Shown piece by piece: positions 37,678-52,300 of a DNA stretch of 64,000 bases (position 1 is its first letter; every line of letters begins with the position of its first letter). The DNA is from Petrosia ficiformis. Taxonomy: Eukaryota > Porifera > Demospongiae > Haplosclerida > Petrosiidae. The position numbers and the translations under genes were made by a program. Where the stretch lies: positions 7,063,718-7,127,717 of the forward strand of contig OX345639.1 in NCBI GenBank assembly GCA_947044365.1. The letters are read 5' to 3'. Below the pieces are notes generated by a model. The model worked only from the letters and a program-made list of their open reading frames with translations, made no database searches and had not been told where the DNA came from.

Positions 37678-37972
37678 TGTACTCCTGGGGCCTGAAGACG
37701 TAAGTGTAAGCCTAATTGCAGTCTAAATACACAGATGTCTGATGAACTGACTGAGGTACTCCTTCAAAGTTCTAAATGATGACTTCCTCGTGTCTGAAAC
37801 TCAACAACTTATCATACTTATCATAAAGATTCTTGCATAATATCTATACTGTTTCTCTGCTGTTATTAGCAGTTTTACATCCTTTCTGAATCTTGAATCT
37901 TCCTGGCTGGTCTGTAGCTCAAACGCGCGTTCTTTTACGCGCCACGCCCATTAATTGACCGAGTCACTTATT
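37678..37972 (+). repeat. 300-bp direct repeat with tRNA-like segment, copy b
   Basis: Second copy of 36905-37225. Between the copies lies an inverted pair AGGGATGGCCCTACGGGCCA / TGGCCCATAGGGCCATCCCT (37332-37558), a separate MITE. Confidence 0.6.
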
Positions 37973-38488
37973 CTCCCAACATCCCTTTCTCTCTCGCTAG
38001 AACCAGCTAGAAACCAAGTCTATACATCACACATACATCAACATCCCGTTCCACTCTCCTTTCACTTTTTTTATTTTTTATTTTTAATTAAAGTACCCTA
38101 AGCTAACTTCAAAGTAACATCAAAGGGCGGACACTTGAATCAAAGCACTGCTAGACCACATCGAACAAAGCGTGGGCGTTTTGAACAATAGAATGCAGAC
38201 ATGCCGCCACCACATTAGTATACTCTCGTAATTTGGGGTGTGGTACATCCAAGACCCAGTCATTGCAGTGAAATTTAGTAATGTAATAAGTAGGTGTGGT
38301 ACTTCCTATCTGACAGGATGTTGTAAAATTACAACATTAAAAAACTGAAAGTGTTATACTGAGTACTGACTAGAGCAGCTGTAGCTTTACTAGCTAATGT
38401 AGAAACTGGAACTAATAGCTGTCTATTCTTGCTGAAATATATTTCGAAAGTTCTAGAAGGTCTTTCGAAAGTTCAAGAAGGTCTTTAA

Positions 38489-39188
38489 GGTTGTAGTCTT
38501 TTCCGTGGGCGGATACTACTCCAATCAATTTCTAGTCTTGCAAGCTTCTTGCTGCATACAATCTGGTTCCATTCTGTATTTTTTGGAAGCCACACCCACC
38601 CGGGGGTATAATTATTGGGCCTAAATGTTTTCACTGATAGTTTATTTTCAGAAACAAACCTAAACATGCCCCACGGGTGGTGGAGGGGGCGGTGGGTGGC
38701 AAACAATGGCGGGTAACTGTAGTTGCTCTCTGAGAAAGATCGGAGTTTGATAGTGCCTAGAAAGGCAGATTTTATGGTTTCAGTGAAAAGCTACAGAATT
38801 CAGCTTTCTTCAGCCTTTTGTAACTATAAAAGTAAAATGAATTTCCAGAAAACGGCTCTATTTGTTTTCTCTAAATGCATTGTACTTGGTGCATGCCATG
38901 ATTGGTGGGCGTGGCTTTCTCCGTTTTGTACTTATTGCGATTACAAAAATGGACATTTTATATATGTTTTATCACTTCCAGGACCCTATAAAGGTGATTA
39001 GAAGATATGAAGGTTGCCATTACACCAGGTTAGAGTCATATTATATATGTTTTATCACTTCCAGGACCCTATAAAGGTGATTAGAAGATATAAAGGTTGC
39101 CATTACACCAGGTTAGAGTCATATTATATAATATTCTATTTTGAAACTGATTGGAGTCGCATCCGCCCACTCCCTAGTACCACCTTAA
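38489..39188 (+). mobile_element. TIR element E3, copy b, with internal duplication
   Basis: Same termini and interior as 34643-35262. An 80-bp segment containing CAGGACCCTATAAAGGTGAT is tandemly doubled (38962-39120), which makes this copy longer. Confidence 0.8.
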
Positions 39189-39429
39189 ACGGTAAGAAGA
39201 GTAGATAATCAAATAATAACTATAGCAGTAGGCTGTTGTGTTTCAGGCATGACATGATTACTGAATGCTGGACACCACAAAGCAATCATAGGGATACTTT
39301 TTTTTCTCTATATACACTTGTTCGCGTTATTGTGAAGATCTTTATTGGATGGTAGAGAAGCAAATAAAGCTCTCCTGTCATTGTTAAATGTATCAGACAT
39401 CACTAATGCATAAAATGGTGACCGCTTGT

Positions 39430-39812
39430 ATGACCGAATTTGCGAAAACCAGGCTTATTAGATAATTATTAATTTGGAGATACGAGGGAAAATAGACTGT
39501 TATGGCTTACTCGGGCGATCAACTGTTTTACTACATAAAAAGCTTCATTAACATTTTAACAATTCACTCATACCTTCAGAGAAGTTTGGAGACATCTCTG
39601 TATTTCGCTAGCCACTCCTAAAAAAGTTTTTATTCATTACTAATTGCGTTTTTCTCAAAATGAAGAATTTGTATTAATCCCCCGCTGTGAGCTTTGTATT
39701 TTGCGTGATTGGGATGTATCATATATCATTCTGGAGCTAATTGAATACTCTATTTAGGTAATACTCAATTTTAAAATTTTATCCTATAAGCCTGTTTTTT
39801 GCAAATTCGGTC
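39430..39812. mobile_element. MITE with GACCGAATTTGC ends
   Basis: TGACCGAATTTGCGAAAACC AGGCTTA at the left pairs with TAAGCCTGTTTTTTGCAAAT TCGGTCA at the right. No coding frame; an apparent small exon inside it was rejected. Confidence 0.75.
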
Positions 39813-40079
39813 ACATATCTATAAACATACATTGAACCCATGGGAAAGCAATCATAGGGATAGCCCTATATATGGTCAATAAAAATATCAATTTATAATT
39901 ATAATGCATAAGGATCTATATCATTAATAATGATATAGATCCTTATCATTATACTTTAGAGCTGCAACAATATGCTCATACTACATATTGCGTATTAAAG
40001 TATTGGAATATATTGGGCTATTGCATGTAGTTTCAATTTTGTAATTACATTAAAATTCATAATTATATTTCATTTCAAG

Positions 40080-40500
40080 TTAATATGTTGTTCTTACATC
40101 AGGTAGCTTTCCCATAAGAAGGAGTAGATAAAACAAATATGTAAAACTAAACGTAATGGTTCGTATCTTGAGTATCCACATTCTCGGGAGAAAGACAAGA
40201 TCTCGTTTGATTAACAAGATTTTCAACTGAGTTGAACAGCCTCTTGTCGTATATAACTCGATATATTTTCCAGGAATGAAATTTTGTGAGAAGTATATCC
40301 AACTTGGAACATTGAACCGAGGCTCAGCGACCTTTATCAGTTTGCGAAAGCCCTTCCCTTCCACAACAGATATTGGTTCCAATTGGAACTATGAAGTTAC
40401 CAACAGCACTAATTATCTGTGTCGAGTTGAAGCTGTTCCTAGTGGTGTGACTTTACAAAAGCCTTCAAAAATGGAAGCTTGACATCCCAGTTTTGAGGGT
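40080..40500 (-). mobile_element. hAT transposase (ZBED-like) fragment, frameshifted
   Basis: The minus strand encodes PISVVEGKGFRKLIKV followed by EPRFNVPS and YFSQNFIP, the conserved segment just downstream of the BED zinc finger in hAT transposases and ZBED proteins. After IELY the match is lost in this frame and a neighbouring frame is needed. Upstream residues DVKLPFLKAFVKSHH are only weakly informative. No catalytic core was found. Confidence 0.62.
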
Positions 40501-41321
40501 GCTTGACCTTCACTATCACGTTTATGTAGTTATTGATGCTCTTTTTTATGATGGCGCTCCAGATGTGAAAATAGATTAGATGTATTGTTCTTATAGGGCA
40601 TATACAACAAACCATGATGATTGGTAATGGTTCTTGAAAGTAATTTTTGGTGTTATTTATATATATATATTTAATAATTATAGTTATAGATGGAATATAG
40701 GAATCCAGTATTGAGTTGTGTGTTACCAAAAAACATTTCAAATGTTATCTACATGTAACAATTAATACAAGTCAATAACCTATTTTTGAAACTAATCAAT
40801 CACCTTTAACTTTCTTAATTAATGAAAGTGCTAACTTTAACTATTGAAATCAGAACTCTTGAAGCTGGCTAGTTATTATTTGCTCGGAAGACACTGAAAC
40901 TTTCGCTTAATTACTTCATTTGGACTACCTGATATCCTGTTTTTACCTTGGTCTGGTTCACATATTCTACTCTCCTCTTCCCCAACACTGAATGACTTCT
41001 TCACAGGTGGGAGAAAGCAATAGGGTTCAAAACATTATCGTTTTCTCTTTGATAAGTCAATCCCAGTAGCATAGTATGTGAGATGAGTAACACTGAATTA
41101 TTTCAGCATGGCAATTAGTGAGTTGTGCGCATGCGTATCAGCTCTGCAGTTTCTTCGTCCCAGACTACCACGCCTCACGGCGAAAGGTGTGGTATATAGT
41201 CTGGGGACGAGACTATTTCATGATGACGTACTGCCGCTGGAAGAAACACCCACTAATAGCTAAATGTCATCGTTAACTTGATTGATTGCTTTGTCTTTGT
41301 TACCGAAGTTCTCTGTTTCGA
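40501..41321. other. Intergenic, upstream of the Death/RING/ZU5 gene
   Basis: Contains a hairpin at 41157-41214 (GTCCCAGACTACCACGCC pairing across TCACGGCGAAAGG). No clear TATA box or initiator was recognised in front of the ATG at 41322. Confidence 0.45.
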
Positions 41322-44300
41322 ATGGCAGGTTAGTAGTTTAAATTAAAAAATATTACCAATATTATTATTGTAACTGAAGTAGTGAGGAAATGGCAGTAGG
41401 ATGTGTAGTAGTCATCAATGCCAAAAACAGTAGTGTTTATTTTTGTAAAAGGACACTTGTTTGTTGTATAGGATACTGTAACTAAAGTAGTCATTTTATA
41501 ATTATAATAGTGTTGTTTTGTTTTTATTCGTATTGGTTACTCACATGTTCTTTTGTATAACTTTATTATTGTATAAATTAATAAAGTTATCTTTGAGTGC
41601 TGAATTGCTAATATAATCACATAATGTATTAATTTATGTAGTACATTATAATTATTTAGCTACTAAAGTGGGGGAGGGGGGCTTGGGCTTGGCCCCCCCA
41701 ATGCAGATGTTTTGGGGGGTGGCTGGGCTATTGCCCCCTCTGTCCCCTGTTTTCTCTTTCCCTGTATAGTGATTTGTGTTCATTGAATCTTAGAGTATCA
41801 CATAGTAGGTTCTGATGTGAGCAAACCAGTCTCTTAAAAATAATACCAGTTTTGTCATTGATGATCTAAAATATATGTAGATGGTTACTATGTTTCGAAT
41901 ATTAATTAAACAGGTAAAAAGTGATCGCAAAATAGCATAGGATGTAAGGAAAAACAAGTTGAATATAATTGTTGAATCAATGGTCTTGAAGAAATAGCTA
42001 GTTGACCTGCACAATTATTATATATATATATATTTATAATTATATATATATATAATTATATAGTTATTGTTACAGTTATAACGGTATCAATATTAGTTAT
42101 ATCTAAGTGCTTAGGCTAGTGTGGTTGGCAGATACCAGAATGATTGTTTGTTATTGCAGAAATACAGCAAGGCGAGTGTTTGAAAGTCTCCAGTTACTAT
42201 TATTACATTTTAGTGGTGATCATGAAACTCACATGATCAACTGACTTTGATTGGCTCTGCAGAAATCCTGGAGAAATCTAGCACAGTTTTCTCTCCCTTT
42301 TGTGATAAATAGGCTGTGCGAGACTATTAAGTACTATGATCCAAAGGTTGACCTTTGTTTCATTTAAAAATGCACATGTTTTGTATATAATTATATAGAT
42401 AACAGAAGATATGTTGAATTTGAAAACACCAACGTGTATGGTGTACCTAAACAAAAAGATCTCTTGAATTGGATTGCAGCAAAGGTAATTCATGCAATGC
42501 ACATAATTATACATAAATTAAAAGACCTGTTGCTGTGTTAGAGTTTAAAATTGTCATATATAGGAGGGGAGAAGGAAGGGCTTACTATAACATCTGTTAT
42601 CATAAACATTTTTTTGTGCACCTGTTTTGGTAACTCCCTGAAAGTTTGTTTATTCAACATAATAATGTGATCAATCAAAAAAGTTCTAGATAGCATCAAG
42701 TAAATATAGTTGCAGGTGCTGATAATGTTATGTATTATTGACTATTTCCACTTAAAGTTGTGCTATATTAACTTATGTGCAGATACCATTTAAATGGCGT
42801 GAATTTGGGATAAATCTTAACATACCTGAACCACGACTAATGGCAATCCCAGCTGACATTACACTTGGAGGGAATAATCAACAATTTTTTAGCCAAGTAT
42901 TTGCAATATGGCAGTCAACTGAGACTGTTCGTACCTGGAGAGTAATACTTGACGCCCTTGTTTCTGAAGGTGTCAACGAAAGACCACTAGCTGAGGAAGT
43001 TGTCAGTAAACTGAAAGCAAAGGCTGGCATACAACAAGGTACATTCTTTCTTACTATTTATATTCATCTTATATGTTCTCATTCAGTTCTACCATGTCTT
43101 GGTATGTTTGATTACATACTACTAAAATCATAGGAAGAACTAGTGTTGTTTTATAGTTAACTTTAAATATATAACTAATTTTAGTACAGCATTGTGACTT
43201 TTACTGAAATAAACTATAACTAAATTGCAAGTCTATTGCAATAGCTATAACTAAATAAATGATAAATGGCTGGCCAATAATGGGCATTTTTAGTTAGTTA
43301 ACTAATTTAGTAAACCTAAAATTGTTTCAGTTATTTAACTATAACTAGTATATACATAGCTTATAATTAGCTATAACTATAACTAAAAGTGGTCATATTA
43401 TCATACTAAAACAACACTAGGAAGAACCCAGTTAACTATAACCTTAATTGCTACCAACTGGTTATTTTTTAAATTTCCAAATAATATTTATTCCATTAAC
43501 TTTATAGGTCCAGCTAAAAGTCTAATTACTAGCTTTCAATGTAAAAAAAATCTGAAAACAATAGTACCAAATACATACCATAACAGCCATTTAATGTAGA
43601 AACATATTTAGCTGTACACAACGTCTTTCATTAAATGCACTATTTTTTTCTTAATACCTGATTACCCTTCTTACAGTATTGAATATGATTTTCTAGTTGA
43701 AAATTATAGTATTAAACTAAATCACAAGTTTATTTTGCATTACAGGAGCAATTGTAAAACCTGAAGAAGAAAAATTTACTTACGAAGTAAGACCTGAGTC
43801 AAGTTCCAAAGTTGATGAGAGTATAAGACTGGTACCTGGCTCTGTGTATGATCAAGTCACTCAAACAGGTTATACTTATAATAATAATACATGATTATAC
43901 ATCAATATAATACATATTATATAATATACCATTCACTCAGTATTACTGCTTGTTGTAAAGGTGTTAAATTAGTGGGTGTGGTTTTTATAGAGTCAGAATA
44001 AGTCACATGACTTAGTAACGTGTCATCGTCCAGCAAAATATCCTAAAAATATAACAAAGCTCTATTCTAGTAAACTAAGATGAAATTGTTATACTAACTT
44101 TAGGAAGATCTGTTATAGATTTATTTAGTTGTGTTTCATCAGTGATATTTCCAGTTTGAGAAACTTGTAATAATAATTGTGCTGTGTCTGTTTGTTGAAA
44201 TTTTGTTCTTTTGCAACATTGGAATGAGACTTATAGGATTGCAGTGTATTTGACGAGAGTATGAATGTACAGAAATGGGAATGAGGATAATTGTAAGGAA

Positions 44301-46299
44301 TGGGTTTCTGTCTAACATACCCAAGCAGATTCATATTGTGAATGATACAAGAGTGAATTAGATAATTCAAGATGAACAGAGCATCAAATATCACTAATTA
44401 ATAGATTATTCACATTAAAAATTAAAAAAAATTATTTCCTTATGTTTTCAATTCTTGTGTTTCAAGTAGTTCAATTAGTTCCTCTTGGTGATTTTCTAGT
44501 TTATTCTCCCTTCATGTGGGTATACATTGCCTGCTAGTCTGAGAATGTTTTTGGGTTATATATTTTCTTATACCATAGAAGCCTTACACTCTAAAAATGA
44601 ACCGGTTATTTTAACCCTATTTGGTTATAGGAGTTTCAATGCTGTATTGATAATAAATATTATGTTTCTGAAGTATAAAATTCTCATTTAACTTGTACAA
44701 ATAATAAATAACAAATAATAAATAACATTTTTTAAAACATTTGTGTATCAGAGAGTACGGTAGCACTCTATGTAGTGATGGCACCGAAAAAAATGGCCGC
44801 CCATACATTTCAATTGCAAGTGATGAGCTGAAATCTCTGGTAATATATACAGATAAGTTTTAATACACACATACCTATTCATATCTAGTGTTTTTATGAC
44901 TACCAACACCTTCTAGATGGCCAAAGACCATCGTTAAGGTAGAGAACCGGCGAATGGCAAAACTGGCAAAATCTGCTTCATATTATTTTTCAGACAAATC
45001 ATTTTTTTGTTTGTTGAACTATCACATTGATTCTAGCACAATTCCAGTCGCATTCATAGTAAAATTCTGGTCTTAAAGTAGCAAGATGATATCTTTAGAT
45101 ACTATGAAAGAAGACAATCTCAACTACTACAAAGATTTGATCTCAAATCAGACGCCATTTTCCTTAAAATCAAGCCACGTAGTATTTAATTGCGAATGCG
45201 CATTTCTAAACTCAAAGTGCTGGAATCATAATAAAATTTGTGAGGAAATACATTCTTATAATAATGAATATAAAACTTATTAATATTAAAGCCATTGCAT
45301 AATAATATTATATACTGTGATAAGCATTGGAATACTGAATGGTTGACACAGTGACTGACACTAAGACTGCAGGCAGTGCTGTAAGTGAAATAGAGAATAG
45401 ACATCATCTGTAAGTGAAAGAGAATGTTAATGCATAGATAAAAAAGAATGACCTTCATTGATGAACAGATTTTAATGCATTTATGATTGTATGATTTCAT
45501 ATGATATATAACTTACACCAGTATTTCTGCTATCTACAAAAAATGTTCGCATCATTCAGGAAAAAAAAAACAATGGAAACAAGAATAATAAAAAACATTT
45601 TCAATAAAATGAAAAAAGATATAGGGATGTTAACCCAAAAAGCATGCGAACAAGGTTAGGAGGCTAACATAGGACCCAAAATTAAACAAACTACTTCCAT
45701 ATAACCCAACATAAGTACTTACACCACTATAAAGCAAAATACAAAGAGCTATACTTATGTAGGGTTATATGGAAGTAGTTTGTTTAATTTTGGGTCCTAT
45801 GTTAGCTTCCCAACCTTGTTTACATGCTTTTTGGGTTTTAACATTCCTACATCTTCTTTAATTTTATTGAAAACGTTTTTTAGTATTCTTTATAATTATA
45901 TATATATGTATAGAGTTTACTTTCAATTTGTCAAATCTATCATGAGATAGAATGTATATATAATTATATATATATGTGTTATATATAACATGTTTCAGAG
46001 GTATATATGCGTTATATAAACCTGCTACGAGGTAAAATATCACCCGAGGGCATAGCCCGAGGGTGATATCATTCGAGTTGGCAGGTTTATATAACGCATA
46101 TAGACAGATGAAACATGTTATATCTGATATATTTTAGAATGAGATTCATACCTTGGATTGTCCTGCAAGAGATTGTCATTGAGTCCGTAAGAAATCGCCA
46201 TCGAGTTTCACAAGGTTGATATTTTAAAATATCAACCTATTTTGAGAAATATAAACTTACATGCCCCATTGAAATTTATGGGCTATGAATCTCATTATA

Positions 46300-46368
<69 letters not shown>

Positions 46369-49300
46369 AATGTTTAAAAAAAATCTATTTGCTATTTATT
46401 ATTTGTTATTATAGTTACAAGGTCGTGAAATTTGTCAACAAATAACTTTGTTCTTCACTAAATGAGAATTTACAATAACAATTTGTACCTCAGAAGCATA
46501 ATATTTCATTGAAACTCCCGTAACCAAATAAGGGTTAAAATAACCTGTTCATGTTTATAGTGTACAGATCAAAGGAAACTGGCTGCTGTTATACAGTATA
46601 TCAGTTGATAGTGACCACATCCTGTCTGATATCTATATCCCCTAGGGGATATACATATCAGACAGGATGTGGTCAGCACCAAGTATTTTATAAGTAACAT
46701 TCATGTGATCAACAATGTATTTTATAAGTAAACAAGATGATTAAATGAAATTTCATGAGCATAAATGATTGAGTAACAATTCATTTCTGAGCATTTTGAT
46801 TCAAATTAATATTGATTTGCCCAATAGAGCATTTGTTAACAGTAATTCCAGACAAATCAGGAAATGCTAATGATTTCATACCAGAAGTGGAGGTGCTTTT
46901 AGTCTGATTGTTCATCAGTACCTTGCTCACCTCAGTGTGTTGTGAAGTTGATATCTTTTCGTAAGCTCTTAGTGAACCTAAGGATCGATGTCCGGTAACT
47001 TTTTGTATAACATGCTCAGGTATGTTTTTCTGAAACATTGCTGTTGGTCCAGAAGCCCTCATGCTATGATTAGTGTTGCCTTCGACTCCTAACTCTTCAC
47101 ACATATCTTTTACCATTGTTGAAAGTGTGTTTTTACCTATGGTAACTGTGATGTTTGTGTAATTGACCAACAGCTTAAATAGTTAAATAAACCTTGGCAA
47201 CATTTTCATACCAGGCCTCTCCAATGTCACTTGGAGCTTTCTGTTTGGGTTAAAAAAACAAAATATCCTTTTCAGAGGCATACAGAGGTAATTCACCCAA
47301 GTACAAGTCCATCAAGAAAACAAGGCACCTAGAGTTTAAACTAGGAATAGCATGACAAGGCACTTCTTTATTTTCTAAATGTAGGTCAGATGCACTGCCA
47401 CTGTAATTTTTGGATCCGTGTTTCAAATAAGTCATACAATCAGGATTAAAACTCCTCTTAACTATGAAGGGTCTAGTTTTCGCATATCTTCCTCTTCTCT
47501 AATACAAAACCTTTTCCCAATATAAAAGAAAATAATGCGTTGCAAACTCCTTGGATTATCACAACCAATTATACCTAAACTCCAGAGTTTGTCCTCTTCT
47601 TCCATTATAACTGTTGTGTGGCGAACAGTTGTACCAACACCACTCAAGTGTAGCCGGTGGTAAACTGAGTCACATGCCCCATGAATAGGATGAAAGTCTG
47701 AATTAGATCGATCTAAAAACTTCGGAGCTGAATAATTCACATCAAGCATATGTCTTTGCAACCCAGCCAACAACTGAAGTATAGTTCATGGTGGATAATA
47801 CTCACCGTCTTGCCATCTGACTTCATTTACGAATCTTGGTATCCACTTGTTGAGTTCATCTACAATGGATTTTTCTAGTAAACTGGGTGGACAACTTTTA
47901 TATTCAGAAATCCTAGCTGCTCTCCATTCGTTGAACACACCGAAAGACCAATTCGTGCTTCTCTTAGTATTATATAGTGGGTGTGAAGCCTTTAGTTATT
48001 TCAGCTACCTCTTTTCAGTGGAGGTAGACCTAAACCTGTGAAGGTCGAAAATCATCATCGCTATCACCATTTGCTAAACACATATAGTTCTGCTTCTTAT
48101 TCATGGCAGCCATATCCGCAACGTGCAAACACTCCGATGTCATCAAATCACCATGGCAATCAGTAAAATGTCATTCTTGAACCTTTGATCTGTAAGGCTT
48201 CCATGGTATAAGTTAGTTATAACACCCTTTCTCCACGTGCGTTATCGATACACACTCAATGATATTCATAACCACTCGGGCTACGCCCTTGAGATTATTG
48301 AATATTTTTTCGTGTGTATACACGATTACACCCTAGAAGGGGTGTTATAACTATTACATATCATCTTTTTGTTACATAATTATGTTGTACTATAGCTAAT
48401 TAGTGGGAAGGTTCTGTTGGCAATATCAGAGAGTACGGTAGTACTCTCTATGTAGGGATGGCCCAGAAAAAAATGGCCACTCATACATTTGAATTGCAAG
48501 TGATGACTTGAAATCTCTGCTAATACCGTATTTGCGGGTTTTTAAGCATATGCGTTTATTGACAAAAAGAGTAAGAAATATGTGCTAAAATTTGAGTATG
48601 CAGTAATTGCACTTCCGCAAGCTTATCATTAAAATGTCTTTTGAAATACATACTGGTATCTGTATAGCGAAGTGAGAATAATTCTTGCTCAGTCCACTTA
48701 CTACCTTATAATATAAATGTTGCGGGATAAAAGATAAGTAATTGCCAAATTGGGTAATTTTTCTCTTTTCAAATTTACCTGCTATAAGGTAGAGTCAGGA
48801 ATGTGTACTTATAGTATTTCAGAATTAGTAGCAATGACTTCTTTTTTTACATAGATGATAAAATTCCGTCTGAAGAGGTATATGATTATGAGCTTGTTGA
48901 AGAATCACGAGACTATCAGTGTCCTGTTTGTAAAAATGTACTGCAAAATGCTTACCAGACTGGCTGTGGTCATCATTTTTGTAAAACCTGTTTGGAGAAA
49001 AGTATTCAAGAGAACCCGAAATGTCCCGAATGTAAACAGCTAGTTGGTAACATTTTTGTAGATGTCAACTTAAACCGCAAAATACAGTGCTTGCAGGTTT
49101 ATTGCAAATACAAATGTGGATGGCAAGGGCAGCTACAGGAGGAACAAAAGCCAGAACATCTTGATATCTGCAAATACAATTGTAAGACTTGTCAAAACTT
49201 GACTTTCTGTCATAATTTTTCTTTTTTATTCATTAGTTCTGTATATTTAGGGAGCATGCAATTGCCTAATTCTGTTGTTTGTGTTATTCCTTTTCATTAA

Positions 49301-52300
49301 TATTTCTTTAAGCATTTTTTTCTTTCTGAATCATTTGTTTGCCACCCTAGTCTATATACCCTTAGCTGTATTTGTGCTCTATTATTCTCTTAGGGCAGTT
49401 TATGCATTTTTTGTGAATTAATGAGTGTCTGGTTGAACTTAAGAAAAACAGTATACCATAATAGATTGTATTATTGTACTAGCTGTTTTAATGGATCATC
49501 TCCCCATCTTTAGTGAGTGCATGGCTTTCTATGGGGAAGATGGGGAGGTAATAAGAACAGTATACCATCCAATGAATATATTACTGCAAAAAAAGTTTGG
49601 TTATTTCATGCCAATTTAATAATATGCCTTTTCACACGATACTGCTGTATTAAGCTGTTGGAAGGTAAGCCAATTTGTAATTTTTATTTATAGTGTTGAA
49701 ATGTTGTGTTCAAAATGACTAAGTAAATTAATAGTGGAGGATGACAGATAGAGTGTCAGTAATTATATAAACTTATAGTGGGAGGTACCGATATGTAAAC
49801 TGTGAATCATGACTAATTTACATGTTATTGTGAACAACATTCCAACACCAAAAGTTAAGCTGGCCTACTCTTCATGCAACACCTCAATTGAGCAGTATTA
49901 GGAAATTTGAAATGCAATTGAGGTAAACAACTGATTGGTTGGATTAACCAAACTGTTTTTGCAGTGGTGAATAAGTATGTAGTAATTTCTATGTAGTCAT
50001 TACTTTTGTTCAACTTTAGTGAAAGAATTGGTAGATCAGGAGAGAAAGAGATGTAAAGATTTCGAAGATCAATTTCAGGTTCTTCAAAAAGAAACCTACA
50101 ATTTAAAAAGTACTGTTTAATTTCATTCCAATCTGAGTCAATTACTGTTAATTTTGTGCATCTAGGAATGATATAGTAATAATTCCTATAGGTGCATGGA
50201 ATTAACAGGAAGGTGTAGGATACAGTATAAGTTTATAAGACTGATATTAAAAATAATTATACACAGACCTACAGTTATTGTCGGTCTGTGTGTGATTTTT
50301 TGAACACAAGTCTTACAATTTTCATCTGCATCCTACAATTATTACTATGATTTAGTATCATTGTTAAAACATAGGTTTACAATGGTAAATACCTCGTGCA
50401 GTGGCGGATCCCCAGGGGGTGGGGGGTGGTGGCTCAAAATTTTGCAACTCCATTTTTATTCTGTAACTATTTAAATTCAGTATTCTTCATTTTGACCACA
50501 GATTCATCTTATATGATTAATGCAAACCTTGTTTATAATATTCAACTGTAAAGAAGACACTATATAGAAAAAACACGGGTTTTGATTCCGTATGGTCTTG
50601 TATGTACGTATACAGTGCGGGAAAAGACCACACCCTTTACGAACAATTAATGAACGAAACAAATGCTGAATCACTTTTATTTCAGCCCCCAGCCCCCCCA
50701 AACTTTCTCTTTATGGATCTGCCACTGATCTTGTGCAATAGTATGTCCTTAATCATTCTTTTTCATTTTAGGCAAGGAAGTTATTACTGATGCTGAAATC
50801 GTGAAAGTAAAAGGTTTGTGTCTGTTAAATAATTATAGTGTAATTATGAAATAAGTACAACAAAGGGTATATTATGGAAAAGAACGATCTCTATCAGTAT
50901 GGCCGTTTGTGCTATATATAAAAACATGCAAGTATTATATGTATGTACTATAAATAGAAGTGTGCACAATATTTTAACTATTTGCTAATCAGTACTTGAT
51001 ATCAAATTGAATACTCTTGTATCATAATGTCAATATCATCATAATTTAGTATAGTTTATGAATTATAGAATATATTGACCACCTCATTCACGCAAACATA
51101 TTATAATTTAAATTATATATAATTATATATATATATATATTATATAATATGTATATATATCCTGATACGGCGAAACATGAAAGTAAACTATAGGTTTGTA
51201 AATCACCCTGTGGTCAGATATAAAACCTGCCGTCACCACAGACTACAAGAAAACAATACTTACCTTCTCCAAAATGATGACACAAAGTGAGGAGAAGCAA
51301 CAGACATCAACAAGGTTTTGTCTTTCGGGAAATATATATATTAAGTATAACACGCCTACGAGTGCTATATCAGATTTATAATCACCTCACCCTCGGGCCT
51401 ACAGCCCTTGTGGTCAGTAATTACAAATCTGATATAGCACTCGTAGGTGTGTTATAACGTATACATATATATATTATAATAATTATATATAATTATATAT
51501 ATATGTAATATATATAGTATGCCAATTATAACAGGTCCTATATACAAAATATAGGACCTGAGTGTGTGTCCAAGGATGTGATATAGCCCGAGACTGCGAG
51601 GGCTAGATCACATCCGAAGACACAAAACAAGGGTCCTATATTCAGTATATAGGACCTATTCTCATACTATATACAATATATTGTATGATGGTGACATCTC
51701 CTGCATAGTGTGCACATGGAAGGTCTATATCAGAGAGTACGGTAGTATGTAGGGATGGCACGGAAACAAAATGGCCGCCCATACATTTCAAGTGATGAGC
51801 TGAAATCTCTGGTAATATATACACATAAGCTTCTATACACACATGCCTGTTCATATCTAGTGTTTTTATGACTACCAACACCTTCTAGATGGCCAAACAT
51901 TGTCGTTAAGGTAGAAAACCGGCAAGTGGCAAAACTGTGACAGTTTTGCCACTCGCGAGGTGATTATAAATCTGATATAGCACAAGTAGGCATGTTATAA
52001 TCAATATATTTCACGAAAGACAAAACCTTTGTTGATCCTTCTCCTACCTTTTTGTCGGCACTTTGGAGAAGGTAAGCGTTGTTTTCTTGTAGTCTGTTTC
52101 GATGGCAGGTTTTATATCTGACCACAGGGTGCTATATCTTATTTATAAACCTGTGGTTTACTTTGATGTTTCGCCGTATCGGGATATATATATATATTTG
52201 TATTATAGGAAGCCATAAGATGAAAGCTACCGCGATCAGTGTATATTACGTAGACCCCAACTTCCTGTTAAATATACATATTCTTAAAAGATTAAAGCAA

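Larger units (their letters stand above)
35263..38488. other. Transposon-derived region without a complete gene
   Basis: Apart from the orphan exon and the direct repeats listed separately, it holds several AAAGCAATCATAGGGAT-type termini (36310, 36460, 37325, 37540, 37600) and GC-richer patches with GACGCAACTTCCTT. Confidence 0.5.

Noticed and set aside
39574..39618. Small minus-strand exon with good acceptor and donor (VASEIQRC)
   Set aside because: It lies inside the MITE at 39430-39812, whose inverted ends explain the sequence.
42406..42484. Alternative acceptor at 42405 for exon 2
   Set aside because: It would not match the phase of the ATGGCAG first exon; the acceptor at 42398 does.
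44125..44394. Minus-strand ORFs in intron 4
   Set aside because: No motif, hydrophobic pattern or splice context; typical random frames in AT-rich DNA.
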